This document shows, in pieces, positions 43,186 through 53,386 of a DNA stretch of 64,000 nucleotides. Origin of the DNA: Bacillota bacterium (GTDB lineage: Bacteria > Bacillota > SHA-98 > UBA4971); contig JANLFY010000008.1 in NCBI GenBank assembly GCA_024653485.1, positions 1-64,000 on the forward strand, read 5' to 3'. The position numbers and the translations under genes were made by a program. The notes under the pieces are model-generated. The model was given only the letters and a program-made list of their open reading frames with translations, searched no databases and had not been told where the DNA came from. Position 1 is the first letter of the stretch, and every line of letters begins with the position of its first letter.

Positions 43186-44145
43186 ATGCTGAAGAGACTC
43201 ACCTTTGGTAAGTGTGTGGTAGTTGGAATGGTCCTGGTGCTCTTGTTGGCGTCTCTCGGCGCGAGCGTGGGTGCTCAGAAGCAGTACCGCTACACGATCG
43301 GGTTCTCTCAGGTGGTCATGAACTGCCCCTACTATCTCGCACTCTATCAGGGCGCGGTTGATACCGCCGAGCGTCTCGGAGTGAAGCTGATCTGGCTCAA
43401 CGCCGACAACATCGTTGCGCGCCAGATCGCAGACATGGAGGACCTGATCACAAAGAAGGTCAACGGAATAATAGTGAACCCCGTAACCCCGACCGCGCTC
43501 GACTCGGCTGTCAAGAAGGCGCTAGCGGCGAAGATCCCGATAATCTGCGCTGACAGGGAGCTTGCAGAAGGCCACGTCGGCTACGTGGGAATCGATCAAT
43601 GGAAAGCCGGAGAGCTTGCGGGCGAGCTCATAGGCAAGACCCTGAACGGCAAGGGCAAGGTCGTGGAGATCGCGGGCGACCCGGGAGACTCGGCAGGCAA
43701 GGGTCGTGGCGGCGGGATGCACGCTGTGCTTTCGCAGAAATACCCCGGGATCAAGATCGTGGGCCCCTACATCGCTCACTACAACACAGCCGAAGGCATG
43801 GCGAGAATGGAAGAAGCGCTCGCCGCACATCCCGACGTGAACCTCGTCTACGCGCATAACGACGCCATGGCTCTCGGGGCCTTGAAGACCCTCCGGGCCG
43901 CTGGAAGGAAAGACGTCTACGTCGTGGGCATCGACGGGCAGCGCCAGGCGTACGAGGAGATCATGAAGGGCGGTCAGTACATCGGAACCGTTATCAACAA
44001 CTCATACGAGATAGCAACAAAGGCAGTAGAGATGATGGTAGACCACCTAGACGGCAAGTCGCATGCTCCTCGCGTCATCACCGGCACGATTCTCGTTACC
44101 AAGGAGAACGTCCAGAAGTACTACAATCCTGACAGCATCTTCTAA
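43186..44145 (+). CDS. Sugar ABC transporter substrate-binding protein (RbsB type)
   Basis: This 319-residue secreted protein has a signal peptide over about residues 1-30 (VVVGMVLVLLLASLGASVGA) and the ribose-binding-type fold: YTIGFSQVVMNCPYYLALYQG, KKVNGIIVNPVTPTALD, IICADRE, VYAHNDAMALGALKTLRAAG and VVGIDG. It should capture a sugar or polyol outside the membrane for the permeases and ATPase that follow. GGGGAGG lies before the ATG. The ligand is unknown; ribose, deoxyribose or a pentitol would suit the neighbours. Confidence 0.92.
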   Translation: MLKRLTFGKCVVVGMVLVLLLASLGASVGAQKQYRYTIGFSQVVMNCPYYLALYQGAVDTAERLGVKLIWLNADNIVARQIADMEDLITKKVNGIIVNPVTPTALDSAVKKALAAKIPIICADRELAEGHVGYVGIDQWKAGELAGELIGKTLNGKGKVVEIAGDPGDSAGKGRGGGMHAVLSQKYPGIKIVGPYIAHYNTAEGMARMEEALAAHPDVNLVYAHNDAMALGALKTLRAAGRKDVYVVGIDGQRQAYEEIMKGGQYIGTVINNSYEIATKAVEMMVDHLDGKSHAPRVITGTILVTKENVQKYYNPDSIF

Positions 44146-44247
44146 GAAAGCCCCGGAGGCCGGTGCGGCGCTGCTTCACCACAGCGCCGCACCGGCCGGC
44201 TGCCGGATTACCTCGGTCTTGTGGCCGGATGAAACGGAGTCAGAAGC

Positions 44248-45306
44248 ATGGAGCACTGGCAAGCAGTACAAAGGCAAGGGCAAGTCGGGATGAGCAGACG
44301 GGAGCGCATCGGCGAGCGGGTCCACGCATTCTGGGGCGCTTACAAACTGCATATCGTGTTCGCAGTGCTCGTGGGCATATCGGGATTCATGTCACCGCAG
44401 TTCTTCTCTGTCGAGAACGTGATGAACTTGCTGCTCAGGTCGAGTTTCGTGGGTCTCGTCAGCCTGGGGATGACGTTCGTGATTCTCACCGGCGGGATCG
44501 ACCTCTCGGTGGGCGCCGTGTTCGCCTTCGCAGGAGTCCTGCTTGCTACCGTGCAGCACGGCTATCTCTTCAGGTTCATGCCCGAGCTGACAGCGGGCTT
44601 CGAGCAGTCCGGCGAGCTGGCGCCCATAATGCCGTTCGCGTTCGCCTTCCTCCTTACGGTCGGCTTGGGCGCTCTGTTGGGATTCCTGAACGGAGTCCTC
44701 GTGACGAAGGCAAAGATGCCTCCATTCGTAGTTACGCTTGGAACGATGGTCGCGATTCGTGGCCTCGCGTTCACGTATACGGCAGGGTTTCCAATCCCCG
44801 GTGTGACATCGGAGGTTGAGTGGATAGGCGCAGGCCAGCTGGGCGCTCTGCCTGTACCGGTCCTCATCTGGGGTATGGCCTCGGTTGCTTGCATATTCGT
44901 CCTCGGCCGCACCGTCTTTGGGAAGAAGGTGTACGCCGTCGGCGGCAACGAACGCGCGTCGTGGCTGTCCGGCATAGACAGCGACAGGATCAAGATCACG
45001 GTCTACACGATAAGCGGTGTCCTCGCCGCGCTTGCGGGGATTCTGATGCTCGGCAGGATGGGCGCGGCTGAGCCCCGGGAAGGCGCCGGAATGGAGGCCG
45101 ACGCCATCGCGGCAGCGATCATCGGAGGAACGGCGTTGACAGGCGGCCGGGGGAGCATCGTGGGGACTCTCATAGGCGCGCTGATCCTTGGTCTAATCTC
45201 AAACTTCCTCAATCTCATGGAAGTGCCGCCCTATCCGCAACAAGTGGCCAAAGGTCTCATAATCATCGCGGCGGTGCTGATGCAGGGCAGCGCTCGGCAG
45301 CGATGA
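44248..45306 (+). CDS. Sugar ABC transporter permease (RbsC type), first of two
   Basis: The 352-residue membrane protein has about eight to ten hydrophobic segments and the RbsC motifs SLGMTFVILTGGIDLSVGA, GFLNGVLVTKAKMPPFVVTLGTM, YAVGGNERASWLSGI and IGGTALTGGRGSIVGTLIGA. The ATG at 44248 has GGAG 8 bases upstream; an ATG at 44290 is possible. The operon holds a second, distinct permease, so the channel is probably a heterodimer, unlike the RbsC homodimer. Confidence 0.9.
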   Translation: MEHWQAVQRQGQVGMSRRERIGERVHAFWGAYKLHIVFAVLVGISGFMSPQFFSVENVMNLLLRSSFVGLVSLGMTFVILTGGIDLSVGAVFAFAGVLLATVQHGYLFRFMPELTAGFEQSGELAPIMPFAFAFLLTVGLGALLGFLNGVLVTKAKMPPFVVTLGTMVAIRGLAFTYTAGFPIPGVTSEVEWIGAGQLGALPVPVLIWGMASVACIFVLGRTVFGKKVYAVGGNERASWLSGIDSDRIKITVYTISGVLAALAGILMLGRMGAAEPREGAGMEADAIAAAIIGGTALTGGRGSIVGTLIGALILGLISNFLNLMEVPPYPQQVAKGLIIIAAVLMQGSARQR

Positions 45307-45334
45307 GCGCTGACTCGTCTTGGTGGTGATTGAG

Positions 45335-46834
45335 TTGGCTGACGAATTCGTGCTGCGTATGGAGCACGTGTCGAAATCGTTCCCTGGTGTCAGGGCTCTG
45401 CACGACGTTTCTCTGGCGGTGCGTCGGGGCGAGATCCACTGTCTGGTGGGTCAGAATGGCGCGGGGAAGTCGACGCTCATGAAGATCTTGGGCGGAGCCT
45501 ACCGCATGGACGCAGGGCACATACTCCTTGACGGGGAGAAGGTGTTCTTTCCTAATCCCCACGCGGCCTTGAAGGCAGGCATATCCGTCCTGTATCAGGA
45601 ACTAGCTTTGAACCCGTGTCTGAGCGCGGCCGAGAACATCTTCCTCGGGCGTGAGATCAAGACCCGGCTTGGCGTCGTGAACATCAGGGGACAGCAGCAG
45701 GAAGCGGAACGCCTGATCAAGCCCTTCGGGGTCGAGATAGACGTCCGAGTGCCGGCGGATCAGCTCAGCATCGCTCAGCAGCAGATAGTAGCCATCGGGA
45801 AGGCTCTCTCCTTCAAGGCGAAAGTCATCGTGTTGGACGAACCGTCCGCTGTCTTGACAGTGGAGGAGCTCGGCAGGCTGTTCAACACAATGCGGGAGCT
45901 CCGTGAGGACGGAGTGGGCATCATATACATCTCGCACCGGCTGGAAGAGATCTTCGAAATAGGCGACCGAGTCACCGTCCTGAGAGACGGCGAGGTCGTG
46001 GGCACGTTCGACGTATCGGCTGTGAACGAGTCCGACCTGGTCAGGATGATGACCGGCAGGGAAGTGGTCAAGACCGGCGGCCGGCTTCGTTCGGAGACAG
46101 GCAGGCCGATGCTGGAGGTCGAGAACCTTTCGCGCCGCGGAGTGCTCCGCGATGTGAGCTTCCAGCTGCGTGCCGGTGAGATCGTCGGCGTGTTTGGACT
46201 TGTTGGGGCCGGCAGGACAGAACTCGCGCACGCTCTGGTCGGCGCGGCGAGGCCGGATTCCGGGCGGATCGTCGTCGATGGCGTGGAGGTAACGCCGGCC
46301 TCTCCACAACACGCATTAAGGATCGGTATAGGCTTGGTACCCGAAGACAGGAAGAGACACGGCCTCGTGCTCGGCATGAACGTCGCCGACAACTCGACGC
46401 TCGCAATCTGGGATAGGCTGGCGCGTCTGGGGATAGTGGACAGACGCTCCCTCATCGCGAGCGCCCAGGAGTCCGTGGACGAACTCAGGATCAAGACGCC
46501 GTCTCTTTGGGCGTTCGTGCAGAACCTGAGCGGGGGGAATCAGCAGAAAGTCGTGCTTGCCAAGTGGCTTGCCACGGCTTGCAAAGTGCTGATTCTTGAC
46601 GAGCCGACGAGAGGGGTAGACGTGGGAGCGAAAGCGGAGATCCACGAGTTGATCAGGGCAATAGCGGACAAAGGCAAGGCACTCATCGTGATATCGTCGG
46701 AGCTACCTGAGATAATGTCGCTAAGCGACAGGCTCTTCGTCATGCGCAAGGGGAGCATCGCCGGAGAATTCCTGCCCGCGCAGACCACGCAGGAAGATGT
46801 GCTTGCCTGCGCCATGGGGGTGAAGGTGGCGTGA
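45335..46834 (+). CDS. Sugar ABC transporter ATPase with two nucleotide-binding domains (RbsA type)
   Basis: This protein of 499 residues has two ATPase domains in tandem. The first has Walker A GQNGAGKST, a degenerate signature region (LSIAQQQIV) and VIVLDEPSAVLT. The second has GLVGAGRTE instead of a standard Walker A, NLSGGNQQKVVLAKWLA and LILDEPTRGVDVGAK. That asymmetry is normal for RbsA/XylG-type proteins. I chose the TTG at 45335, with GGTGGTGA 5 bases upstream; a TTG at 45320 would add five residues. Its stop overlaps the next permease start. Confidence 0.92.
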   Translation: MADEFVLRMEHVSKSFPGVRALHDVSLAVRRGEIHCLVGQNGAGKSTLMKILGGAYRMDAGHILLDGEKVFFPNPHAALKAGISVLYQELALNPCLSAAENIFLGREIKTRLGVVNIRGQQQEAERLIKPFGVEIDVRVPADQLSIAQQQIVAIGKALSFKAKVIVLDEPSAVLTVEELGRLFNTMRELREDGVGIIYISHRLEEIFEIGDRVTVLRDGEVVGTFDVSAVNESDLVRMMTGREVVKTGGRLRSETGRPMLEVENLSRRGVLRDVSFQLRAGEIVGVFGLVGAGRTELAHALVGAARPDSGRIVVDGVEVTPASPQHALRIGIGLVPEDRKRHGLVLGMNVADNSTLAIWDRLARLGIVDRRSLIASAQESVDELRIKTPSLWAFVQNLSGGNQQKVVLAKWLATACKVLILDEPTRGVDVGAKAEIHELIRAIADKGKALIVISSELPEIMSLSDRLFVMRKGSIAGEFLPAQTTQEDVLACAMGVKVA

Positions 46835-47865
46835 GTGGAGCAAAGCGGCAACAAGTCGTGACCGCGCCGGCGGCCGGCGCAGGGCTGCGCGGGTCGAGCA
46901 CCTGGATCGGTGGGTTGAGGCGCAACAGCGTATACCTCATGTTCGTGGTCTTGGTAATCATCAGTGCGCAAGTCTCACCGGCGTTTCTGACTTGGACCAA
47001 CATCGCCAACCTCCTTCGCCAAGCGAGCTACATCGGCCTCGTGAGCATTGGCATGACCTTCGTAATCATCTCCGGGGGCATCGACCTTTCGGTTGGCTCG
47101 ACAGTTGCGGTGTCAGGAGTGTTACTCGCTTACTTGTTCCACTGGGGCGGCTACAAAGGGTACGTGGTAACGCTCTCGCCTGCCATGCCGACGCCGTTCA
47201 TCGTCCTCTCCGCGCTTGCTGTAGGCGGACTTGTGGGGCTCTTGAACGGAATTCTCATAGCGAAGGCACAGATACCTGCCTTTGTGGCGACGCTGGCGAC
47301 CATGGTGTCTGTCAGAGGCATCGCATACATGCTCGCCGGGGGGCGTACCATCTTCGGGCTCGGCGAATCGCTTTCGGTGTTGGGATTCGGGAACGTGGGT
47401 CCGCTTCCCGTTCCGGTGATCATATGGCTGGGTTGCGTGCTGGCATCAGGGATAGTGCTGAAGAGGACTGTCTTCGGACGCTGGGTGTATGCTGTAGGTG
47501 GAGACGAAGACTCGGCGAGATTGTCGGGGATCAACTGTGATCGTCAGAAGGTACTCATGTATGTGGTGGCCGGCGTGTTCGCGGCGCTTGCAGGTATGCT
47601 CATGGCTTGCCGGATCGACCAGGGAGAACCGCGGCAGGGCGAGCTTTTCGAATTGGACGCCATCGCTGCGGTGGTCATCGGAGGCACGAGCCTCTCAGGG
47701 GGCCGGGGTGGTGTGGGCGGCACCGCGATCGGGGTGCTCGTTCTCACGCTCATCACAAATGTACTGAACCTCGTGGGTGTTCATCCTTTTCCGCAGCAAA
47801 TCGTGAAAGGAACAATTATCCTTGGTGGCGTATTCCTACAGCACTGGCTCGCCTCGCGGAACTAG
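46831..47865 (+). CDS. Sugar ABC transporter permease (RbsC type), second
   Basis: The 344-residue membrane protein is a paralogue of the first permease, with SIGMTFVIISGGIDLSVGS, GLLNGILIAKAQIPAFVATLATM, YAVGGDEDSARLSGI and IGGTSLSGGRGGVGGTAIG. The GTG start overlaps the ATPase stop by four bases (GTGA), so they are translationally coupled. Its extracellular loop after the third segment differs from the first permease, supporting a heterodimeric channel. Confidence 0.91.
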   Translation: MSGAKRQQVVTAPAAGAGLRGSSTWIGGLRRNSVYLMFVVLVIISAQVSPAFLTWTNIANLLRQASYIGLVSIGMTFVIISGGIDLSVGSTVAVSGVLLAYLFHWGGYKGYVVTLSPAMPTPFIVLSALAVGGLVGLLNGILIAKAQIPAFVATLATMVSVRGIAYMLAGGRTIFGLGESLSVLGFGNVGPLPVPVIIWLGCVLASGIVLKRTVFGRWVYAVGGDEDSARLSGINCDRQKVLMYVVAGVFAALAGMLMACRIDQGEPRQGELFELDAIAAVVIGGTSLSGGRGGVGGTAIGVLVLTLITNVLNLVGVHPFPQQIVKGTIILGGVFLQHWLASRN

Positions 47866-47898
47866 AATGCAGCTGGCGTCCGCGGGAGCGCAGATTCT

Positions 47899-48981
47899 GT
47901 GTCCGGCGGTGCACACATTGTGGGCGACCTTGAACACATCCGCGGCCTTGTGCGAGTGGCGAAGCTGTACCATGAAGAAGGCCTCTCTGAACAGGAGATA
48001 GCTCGGCTCGTCGGGACATCCCGTTCAACTGTCTCGCGTATGCTGACGGAGGCCAAGAGGAGAGGAATCGTCCGAATATCATTCGCCAAAGAGAACCGGA
48101 CGATCACTGAGAACGAGAATGAACTGAGGGAGAGGTTCAGACTCAAAGACGTCGTCACAGTCCCTGCGCTCGGAGACGGGTCGGAGGGACGACTGAAGGA
48201 GCGTCTTGGGGCTGCTGCCGCGGCCTACGTCTCCGAGATGCTCCAGCCCGGACAGCTTCTGGGCATATCCTGGGGGACCACTCTGTTTGAGGTGGCTCTG
48301 AAACTGCGGCCTCACAGGGTGCCGGGCACTCGCGTAGTGCAGTTGAACGGAAGCGTGGGGCAAGGGCGAGTTTCCTACCTGGGAGCGCGGGTCCTGGAGA
48401 TCATCGCCGCAAAGCTGGGTGCCCAGGCGTTTTCGTTTCCTGCCCCTGCTATCGTTGGAGACCCGGCATTCTGCGAGGCTTTGGTGCGGGAGCCTTCGAT
48501 CGCCGAAGCCCTCGAAGCTGCCAGGAAATGCGACGTAGCCGTGTTCACCGTGGGAATCGTGGATCCGTCGTGCGTGCTGGTGGAGACCGGCTACCTGACG
48601 GCTGACGACATCAGGGGCTTGCGTGCCCGAGGGGCTGTCGGGGACATATGTTCTCGGTTCTTCGACGGTTGCGGACAGATATGCGACCCGGACCTCGACA
48701 GGCGAACCCTAGGCCTGCACCTGTCCGATCTTGCGTCGATCCCCATCAAGATCCTTGTCGCCGGAGGGCAACGGAAGGCGGCAGGCATACTGGGCGCCTT
48801 GCGCGCTGGCTACGCGGAGGTCTTGATAACGGACGAGACTACGGCCAGCGAGGTCGCAGCCATGGCGAGGGGGGCTGCTTCAGTGCGGCCGAACGCGACG
48901 GACGCCGCCGACACGGTCGCTGTACACGCGCGTACGACTCTGGGCAATCGATCTCGTTGCGGTGGAGGAGTTGCTTCGTGA
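47899..48981 (+). CDS. SorC-family sugar-binding transcription regulator, first of three
   Basis: The 360-residue protein has an N-terminal helix-turn-helix (YHEEGLSEQEIARLVGTSRSTVSRMLTEAKRRGIV) and the SorC effector domain with ISWGTTLFEVALKL, VVQLNGSVGQG, TVGIVDPSCVLVETGYL and GAVGDICSRFFD. Such regulators respond to phosphorylated sugars. A 60-residue tail after ITDETTASEVAAM is rich in Ala, Thr and Arg and is not family-typical. It follows the sugar permease by 33 bases. A second SorC gene begins in its last codons. Confidence 0.88.
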   Translation: MSGGAHIVGDLEHIRGLVRVAKLYHEEGLSEQEIARLVGTSRSTVSRMLTEAKRRGIVRISFAKENRTITENENELRERFRLKDVVTVPALGDGSEGRLKERLGAAAAAYVSEMLQPGQLLGISWGTTLFEVALKLRPHRVPGTRVVQLNGSVGQGRVSYLGARVLEIIAAKLGAQAFSFPAPAIVGDPAFCEALVREPSIAEALEAARKCDVAVFTVGIVDPSCVLVETGYLTADDIRGLRARGAVGDICSRFFDGCGQICDPDLDRRTLGLHLSDLASIPIKILVAGGQRKAAGILGALRAGYAEVLITDETTASEVAAMARGAASVRPNATDAADTVAVHARTTLGNRSRCGGGVAS

Positions 48982-49925
48982 GCATCGTCGACGATGACGC
49001 GCTTTGCGCAAAGGCCGCGAGGCTCTACTATGAAGATGACTTGACTCAGGCGGAGATCGCTCGGATGATGGGGGTATCCCGACCGGTAGTGTCGCGGTGC
49101 ATATCTAGGGCCCGCGCCAGGGGCATCGTCCGTGTGGAAGTGTTCGATCCAGAAGAGGATTGCCGAGAGAGAGCCGAAGTCATCAAGCAAGCCTTTGGGC
49201 TCAAGAGCGTGTTGATCGTTCCTCACTTCGGGTACAACGAAGAGCAGGCCAAGGGGGCCGTCAGCTCGGTTGCAGCATCCTATCTCGACGGCATCGTCCG
49301 CGACGGCAGCGTAATCGCTGTTTCGTGGGGCACGACCATGTACGAGGTGGCGAAGCGCCTTGTTCCGCGACGGCTGTCGGGGGTCAGGGTGGTGCAGCTG
49401 AATGGGAACGCGAGGGCCAGCCGGACTCACGAGAACGCCGCGACGATATTGATGAACTTCGGCCAGGCGTACTCCGCGGAGTCGTACTCGCTGCCGGTCC
49501 CCGCGGTCACGCGCAGCAGGGCCCTGTCTGCGCAGCTTCTCGCCGACCCCACCATAAGGTTCACCATCGACCTGGCCAGGCAGGCTGACATCGCCATTTT
49601 CAGCATAGGCTTCCCCGACGCGCGCTCAATCCTGGTGGAAGCTGGGTACGTCACCGTCCAGGAGATAGCGGGGCTCGTTGCCCGTGGCGCGGTGGGCGAC
49701 GTGTGCTCGAGGTACTTCGGCATGAATGGCGAAGTCATCGATCCCGACCTCGACGCGCGGACGATAGGGATCGGCCTGGACGATCTCCGGAGGAAAGAGC
49801 ATTCCATCGGGGTCGCTGCGGGCGCCCACAAGGCGAGAGGAATTGTGGGTGCAGCCAGGGGCGGGTATGTGAACACGCTCATCATAGACGAACTCGCAGC
49901 CCTCGAGATGATGCGCCTCGTCTGA
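48978..49925 (+). CDS. SorC-family sugar-binding transcription regulator, second of three
   Basis: This 315-residue protein has the helix-turn-helix YYEDDLTQAEIARMMGVSRPVVSRCISRARARGIV and a SorC domain with VSWGTTMYEVAKRL, VVQLNGNARAS, SIGFPDARSILVEAGYV and GAVGDVCSRYFG. I chose the GTG at 48978, which overlaps the preceding stop (GTGA) and has GGAGGAG 7 bases upstream. A longer frame from 48648 is only the shadow of the first gene. It is clearly related to its neighbours but differs in the recognition helix. Confidence 0.88.
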   Translation: MSIVDDDALCAKAARLYYEDDLTQAEIARMMGVSRPVVSRCISRARARGIVRVEVFDPEEDCRERAEVIKQAFGLKSVLIVPHFGYNEEQAKGAVSSVAASYLDGIVRDGSVIAVSWGTTMYEVAKRLVPRRLSGVRVVQLNGNARASRTHENAATILMNFGQAYSAESYSLPVPAVTRSRALSAQLLADPTIRFTIDLARQADIAIFSIGFPDARSILVEAGYVTVQEIAGLVARGAVGDVCSRYFGMNGEVIDPDLDARTIGIGLDDLRRKEHSIGVAAGAHKARGIVGAARGGYVNTLIIDELAALEMMRLV

Positions 49926-50138
49926 GAGCCTCTCGAGTCCTGCTTCACGAACCATCCCTCCGGCACGGTCGGCCCGGGGTGGATTGAGGAACGCAGAAAA
50001 GTCCCAGGAAACTGAGGTCGCATTGGAGGATTTCCGGGGGAGACGGCGAATATCCGGACATGAGCACAGATGTGCGCGTGCGAGCACGCATGTGCGGCGG
50101 CTGGGCCGACGCCGGAGGCAACGCCCGGGAGTGAGGGC

Positions 50139-51119
50139 ATGGGTACTACCGCGGACCGAAAAGACGCCGAGCTCCTGGTGGAGATCGCGCGAATGTACTA
50201 CGAATACGGTCTCGACCAGCAAGAGATCGCAGAGAGGGTGGGCCTATCGCGCAGCCGCGTCTCCAGAATGCTGACGAGGGCGAGAGAGGCAGGCATCGTG
50301 CAGGTCACCATAGTTGACCCTTTCAGGGAGGAGTCGCTGCTTGCCCAGGAGCTCCAGGACAGGTACGAACTGAAGAGGGTCGTCGTGTGCCCCATCCCGC
50401 GGTCGAGTCAGGCTCCCCTGGCTTGGCACCTGGCGCAGGCAGCGGCCAGATTGCTGAGAGAGATCGTCCGCGACGGCTCCGTCGTCGGCGTCTGCGGCGG
50501 AACGACGATGCTTGAAGTGGCGCGGGCGCTGCGTCCGCTGAGGCGAAAGGACGTGAGCGTCGTCCAGCTCGAGGGGACGCTGTCTGGGAAGGGCGAGGCG
50601 CTGATCCACGGCAACGAAATCGCACTCTTGTTTGCAAGGGCGTTTGGGGCCACGCCCTTCTTTCTGAGCGTGCCCGCGATCGTCGCCCACGAACGGGTGA
50701 GGGAGGCGCTCCTGAGCGACCGTAACGTTGCCAAGGTCCTCGATATGGGTAAGCTCGCCTCCATCGCGGTCTTTTCCATCGGGCGTCCCGATAGGTCCTC
50801 TCTGCTCGTTCAGGCTGGCTACTTTTCGGCGGAGGAGATGGACTCGCTCGTGGCCGCGGGGGCTGTCGGAGATCTCTGCTCCCGCTTCTTCGCAGAGGAC
50901 GGATCCGTCTGCGACGACTCGCTGAACAGGAGGACGATCGGGCTGGAGCTCCAGGACTTCACTCGGAAGGATTTCGCGGTGGCGGTCGCGGGCGGCCCAC
51001 AGAAGGTCGCGGGGATTCGAGGAGCTCTGCGCGGCGGGTTCGCAAACGTGCTCGTCACTGACGAAGCGACGGCCAGACAATTGTTGGACGAAGACGCACT
51101 TGCTGGAAAGGCGAGGTGA
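50139..51119 (+). CDS. SorC-family sugar-binding transcription regulator, third of three
   Basis: The 326-residue protein has the helix-turn-helix YYEYGLDQQEIAERVGLSRSRVSRMLTRAREAGIV and a SorC domain with VCGGTTMLEVARAL, VVQLEGTLSGKG, SIGRPDRSSLLVQAGYF and GAVGDLCSRFF. I chose the ATG at 50139, with GAGTGAGGG just upstream. It lies about 210 bases after the second regulator and 7 bases before the aldehyde dehydrogenase, so it probably belongs to the BMC operon and may control it. Confidence 0.88.
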   Translation: MGTTADRKDAELLVEIARMYYEYGLDQQEIAERVGLSRSRVSRMLTRAREAGIVQVTIVDPFREESLLAQELQDRYELKRVVVCPIPRSSQAPLAWHLAQAAARLLREIVRDGSVVGVCGGTTMLEVARALRPLRRKDVSVVQLEGTLSGKGEALIHGNEIALLFARAFGATPFFLSVPAIVAHERVREALLSDRNVAKVLDMGKLASIAVFSIGRPDRSSLLVQAGYFSAEEMDSLVAAGAVGDLCSRFFAEDGSVCDDSLNRRTIGLELQDFTRKDFAVAVAGGPQKVAGIRGALRGGFANVLVTDEATARQLLDEDALAGKAR

Positions 51120-51126
51120 GACGGGA

Positions 51127-52848
51127 ATGGCGCTTGACGCAGACCTTGAGTCGATTCAAGAGGCGCGGGATGCGGTGCGTCGTGCCACCGAGGCCCGAGC
51201 GAGGCTGGCGTCGTTCTCACAGGAACAGGTCGACCGGATCGTGGCAAAGATGGCGGAGGCCGGGCGGGCGAACGCGCGCGCCCTCGCGAAGGCGGCGGTC
51301 GAAGAGACGGGTTTCGGGGTGTATGAAGACAAGGTCACGAAGAACCTCTTCGCGAGCGAACGCGTTTATGAGGCCATCCGAGGTCTGAGGACCGTCGGCG
51401 TCATCCGGTGCGACCGGTCGCGCAGGGTTGCCGAGATAGCCGAGCCGGTGGGCGTGATAGTGGCCCTCGTGCCGTCCACCAATCCCACGTCCACGGTAAT
51501 ATACAAGAGCCTGATAAGTCTCAAGGCCCGAAACCCCGTCGTCTTCAGCCCACATCCTTCTGCGTGCAGGTGCAGTTGCCAGGCGGCGCAGGTGATGGCT
51601 GACGCGGCGGCCGCCGCTGGAGCGCCGAGGGGGGCGATCCAGTGCCTGGTTCATCCGACCAAACAAGCCACGGATGAACTCATGCGCCATCCTGACACAG
51701 CCCTCATACTCGCTACCGGCGGATCGGCCATGGTGAAGGCGGCGTACAGCGCGGGCAAGCCCGCGTACGGCGTGGGACCAGGCAACGTGCCGGCGTTCAT
51801 CGAGCGCACGGCCGACATCAAGAGGGCCGTGCAGGATATCCTCTCGAGCAAGACGTTTGACAACGGCACGATCTGCGCGTCCGAGCAAGCGATAGTGACT
51901 GAGTCGGTCATCGAGGACAAGGTCGTGGGGGAGGTCAAAGCTCAAGGAGGGTACTTCCTGAACGACGCGGAGGTCGTGGCGATCTCGAAGACCGTGGTGA
52001 CGTCTGGGGGCAACATCAACCCGTCCATCGTGGGAAGGAGCGCTGAAACCATCGCCAAAATGGCCGGCATCTCCGTGCCGGCCGGAACTCGCGTGCTCGT
52101 TGCGCGTCTTTCGGGAGTCGGTCCACAGTATCCGCTCTCGAAGGAGAAGCTCAGTCCCGTGCTTGCCTTCTACGTGGAGCCTGACTGGCAGGCGGCCTGC
52201 GAACGATGCATCCAGATTCTGGAGTTCGGAGGCATCGGCCACACACTGGTCATTCACTCGCGAAATCCCGTCGTCATCAGGGAGTTCGCCATGAAGAAGC
52301 CCGTTTTCAGGATCCTGGTCAATACCCCTTCATCGCAGGGAGCCATCGGAGCTACAACGGGCCTGGACCCCGCGCTGACCCTCGGTTGTGGAACGTGGGG
52401 AGGCAGCATAACCGCGGACAATGTCGGACCTTTGCACCTGGTCAACGTGAAACGCGTGGCGTACGGTCTCGACTTCGACGGTGCCGAACAGCTGTACGAG
52501 GGGATGCTGGAAGGGGCCGCGGGGGCGGACGTCACCTGCACGCTTCCCGGCATGATCGCTCGCCCGGGGAACACATCGCGTCGGGCGAGTGTGGAAGAGC
52601 TCGGGTCGGATGCGCCTGATACGCGGCCAGGATCCAGCCGGCGCGGCCTCGTTCCCGCCATCGTCGGCCCGGCGGCCGCGGCCGACAAACCGGTGACGGG
52701 TCTCTTCCCGATCATCGCGAGAGGAGGGTCGGGCAAGGAATCGGCTTCCGTCGGGCAACCTCATCAGACCAGGCTAGTCACGGATGAGGATATCCGGGCG
52801 GTTGTCGACAAGTTCTTGTCCGAGATGGGTCGTGGGAGGGGCGGCTGA
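51127..52848 (+). CDS. BMC CoA-acylating aldehyde dehydrogenase (PduP/EutE type) with C-terminal encapsulation peptide
   Basis: The enzyme oxidises an aldehyde, here probably acetaldehyde, to acyl-CoA with NAD. The 573-residue protein shows [32 protein letters not shown], the catalytic Cys in [13 protein letters not shown] and [17 protein letters not shown]. The catalytic part ends near residue 470. About 80 Arg/Ser/Gly/Ala-rich residues then lead to a C-terminal amphipathic helix ([18 protein letters not shown]), which is the type of encapsulation peptide that targets cargo to a microcompartment. The ATG has AGGTGAG 6 bases upstream and lies just after the third SorC gene. Confidence 0.9.
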   Translation: MALDADLESIQEARDAVRRATEARARLASFSQEQVDRIVAKMAEAGRANARALAKAAVEETGFGVYEDKVTKNLFASERVYEAIRGLRTVGVIRCDRSRRVAEIAEPVGVIVALVPSTNPTSTVIYKSLISLKARNPVVFSPHPSACRCSCQAAQVMADAAAAAGAPRGAIQCLVHPTKQATDELMRHPDTALILATGGSAMVKAAYSAGKPAYGVGPGNVPAFIERTADIKRAVQDILSSKTFDNGTICASEQAIVTESVIEDKVVGEVKAQGGYFLNDAEVVAISKTVVTSGGNINPSIVGRSAETIAKMAGISVPAGTRVLVARLSGVGPQYPLSKEKLSPVLAFYVEPDWQAACERCIQILEFGGIGHTLVIHSRNPVVIREFAMKKPVFRILVNTPSSQGAIGATTGLDPALTLGCGTWGGSITADNVGPLHLVNVKRVAYGLDFDGAEQLYEGMLEGAAGADVTCTLPGMIARPGNTSRRASVEELGSDAPDTRPGSSRRGLVPAIVGPAAAADKPVTGLFPIIARGGSGKESASVGQPHQTRLVTDEDIRAVVDKFLSEMGRGRGG

Positions 52849-53005
52849 CGCGGCGTAGATGTCGCGTAGATGTCGATCGTGACGTGGCGACCTCGGGGCG
52901 GCTTGAGACCTGGGTCGGCGCGGCGGCGGAGGATAGACGGAGTCAGGGCGGGACCACGTGAAGACATGCCTTGCGAACGTACATTGCGACAGGGGGGCGG
53001 GACCG

Positions 53006-53281
53006 GTGGTTCAAGACGCACTGGGGATGGTTGAGACTAAAGGACTAGTGGGGGCCATAGAGGCTGCCGATGCCATGGTGAAGGCGGCGAACGTAGTGCT
53101 CATCGGCAAGGAATATATCGGCGGCGGGTACGTGACGGTCATGGTCCGCGGGGATGTGGGGGCAGTCAAGGCGGCGACAGACGCTGGAGCGGCCGCTGCC
53201 GCGAGGGTCGGGGAGCTAGTAAGCGTGCACGTCATCCCGAGGCCCCATGCGGATGTGGATGGAATCCTGCCGAGAGCGTGA
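53006..53281 (+). CDS. BMC-H shell protein, first
   Basis: BMC-H proteins form the hexameric tiles of microcompartment shells. This 91-residue protein has the standard sequence: [26 protein letters not shown], the pore loop [23 protein letters not shown], and [16 protein letters not shown] chose the GTG at 53006, with AGGGGGGCGGG upstream, which gives the usual length. Longer starts add unconserved residues. The pore loop is Gly-rich and small, as in PduA-like proteins that pass small polar metabolites. Confidence 0.93.
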   Translation: MVQDALGMVETKGLVGAIEAADAMVKAANVVLIGKEYIGGGYVTVMVRGDVGAVKAATDAGAAAAARVGELVSVHVIPRPHADVDGILPRA

Positions 53282-53386
53282 GGCTTGATTCATCGCGTGC
53301 CGCATGACGCATGGCATGCTGCAAGGAGCGCGCAGTAGGCTCATGCTGCGCCATGTGTCGCTTTCGCGCGGCGGAGGCGGGTTGAG

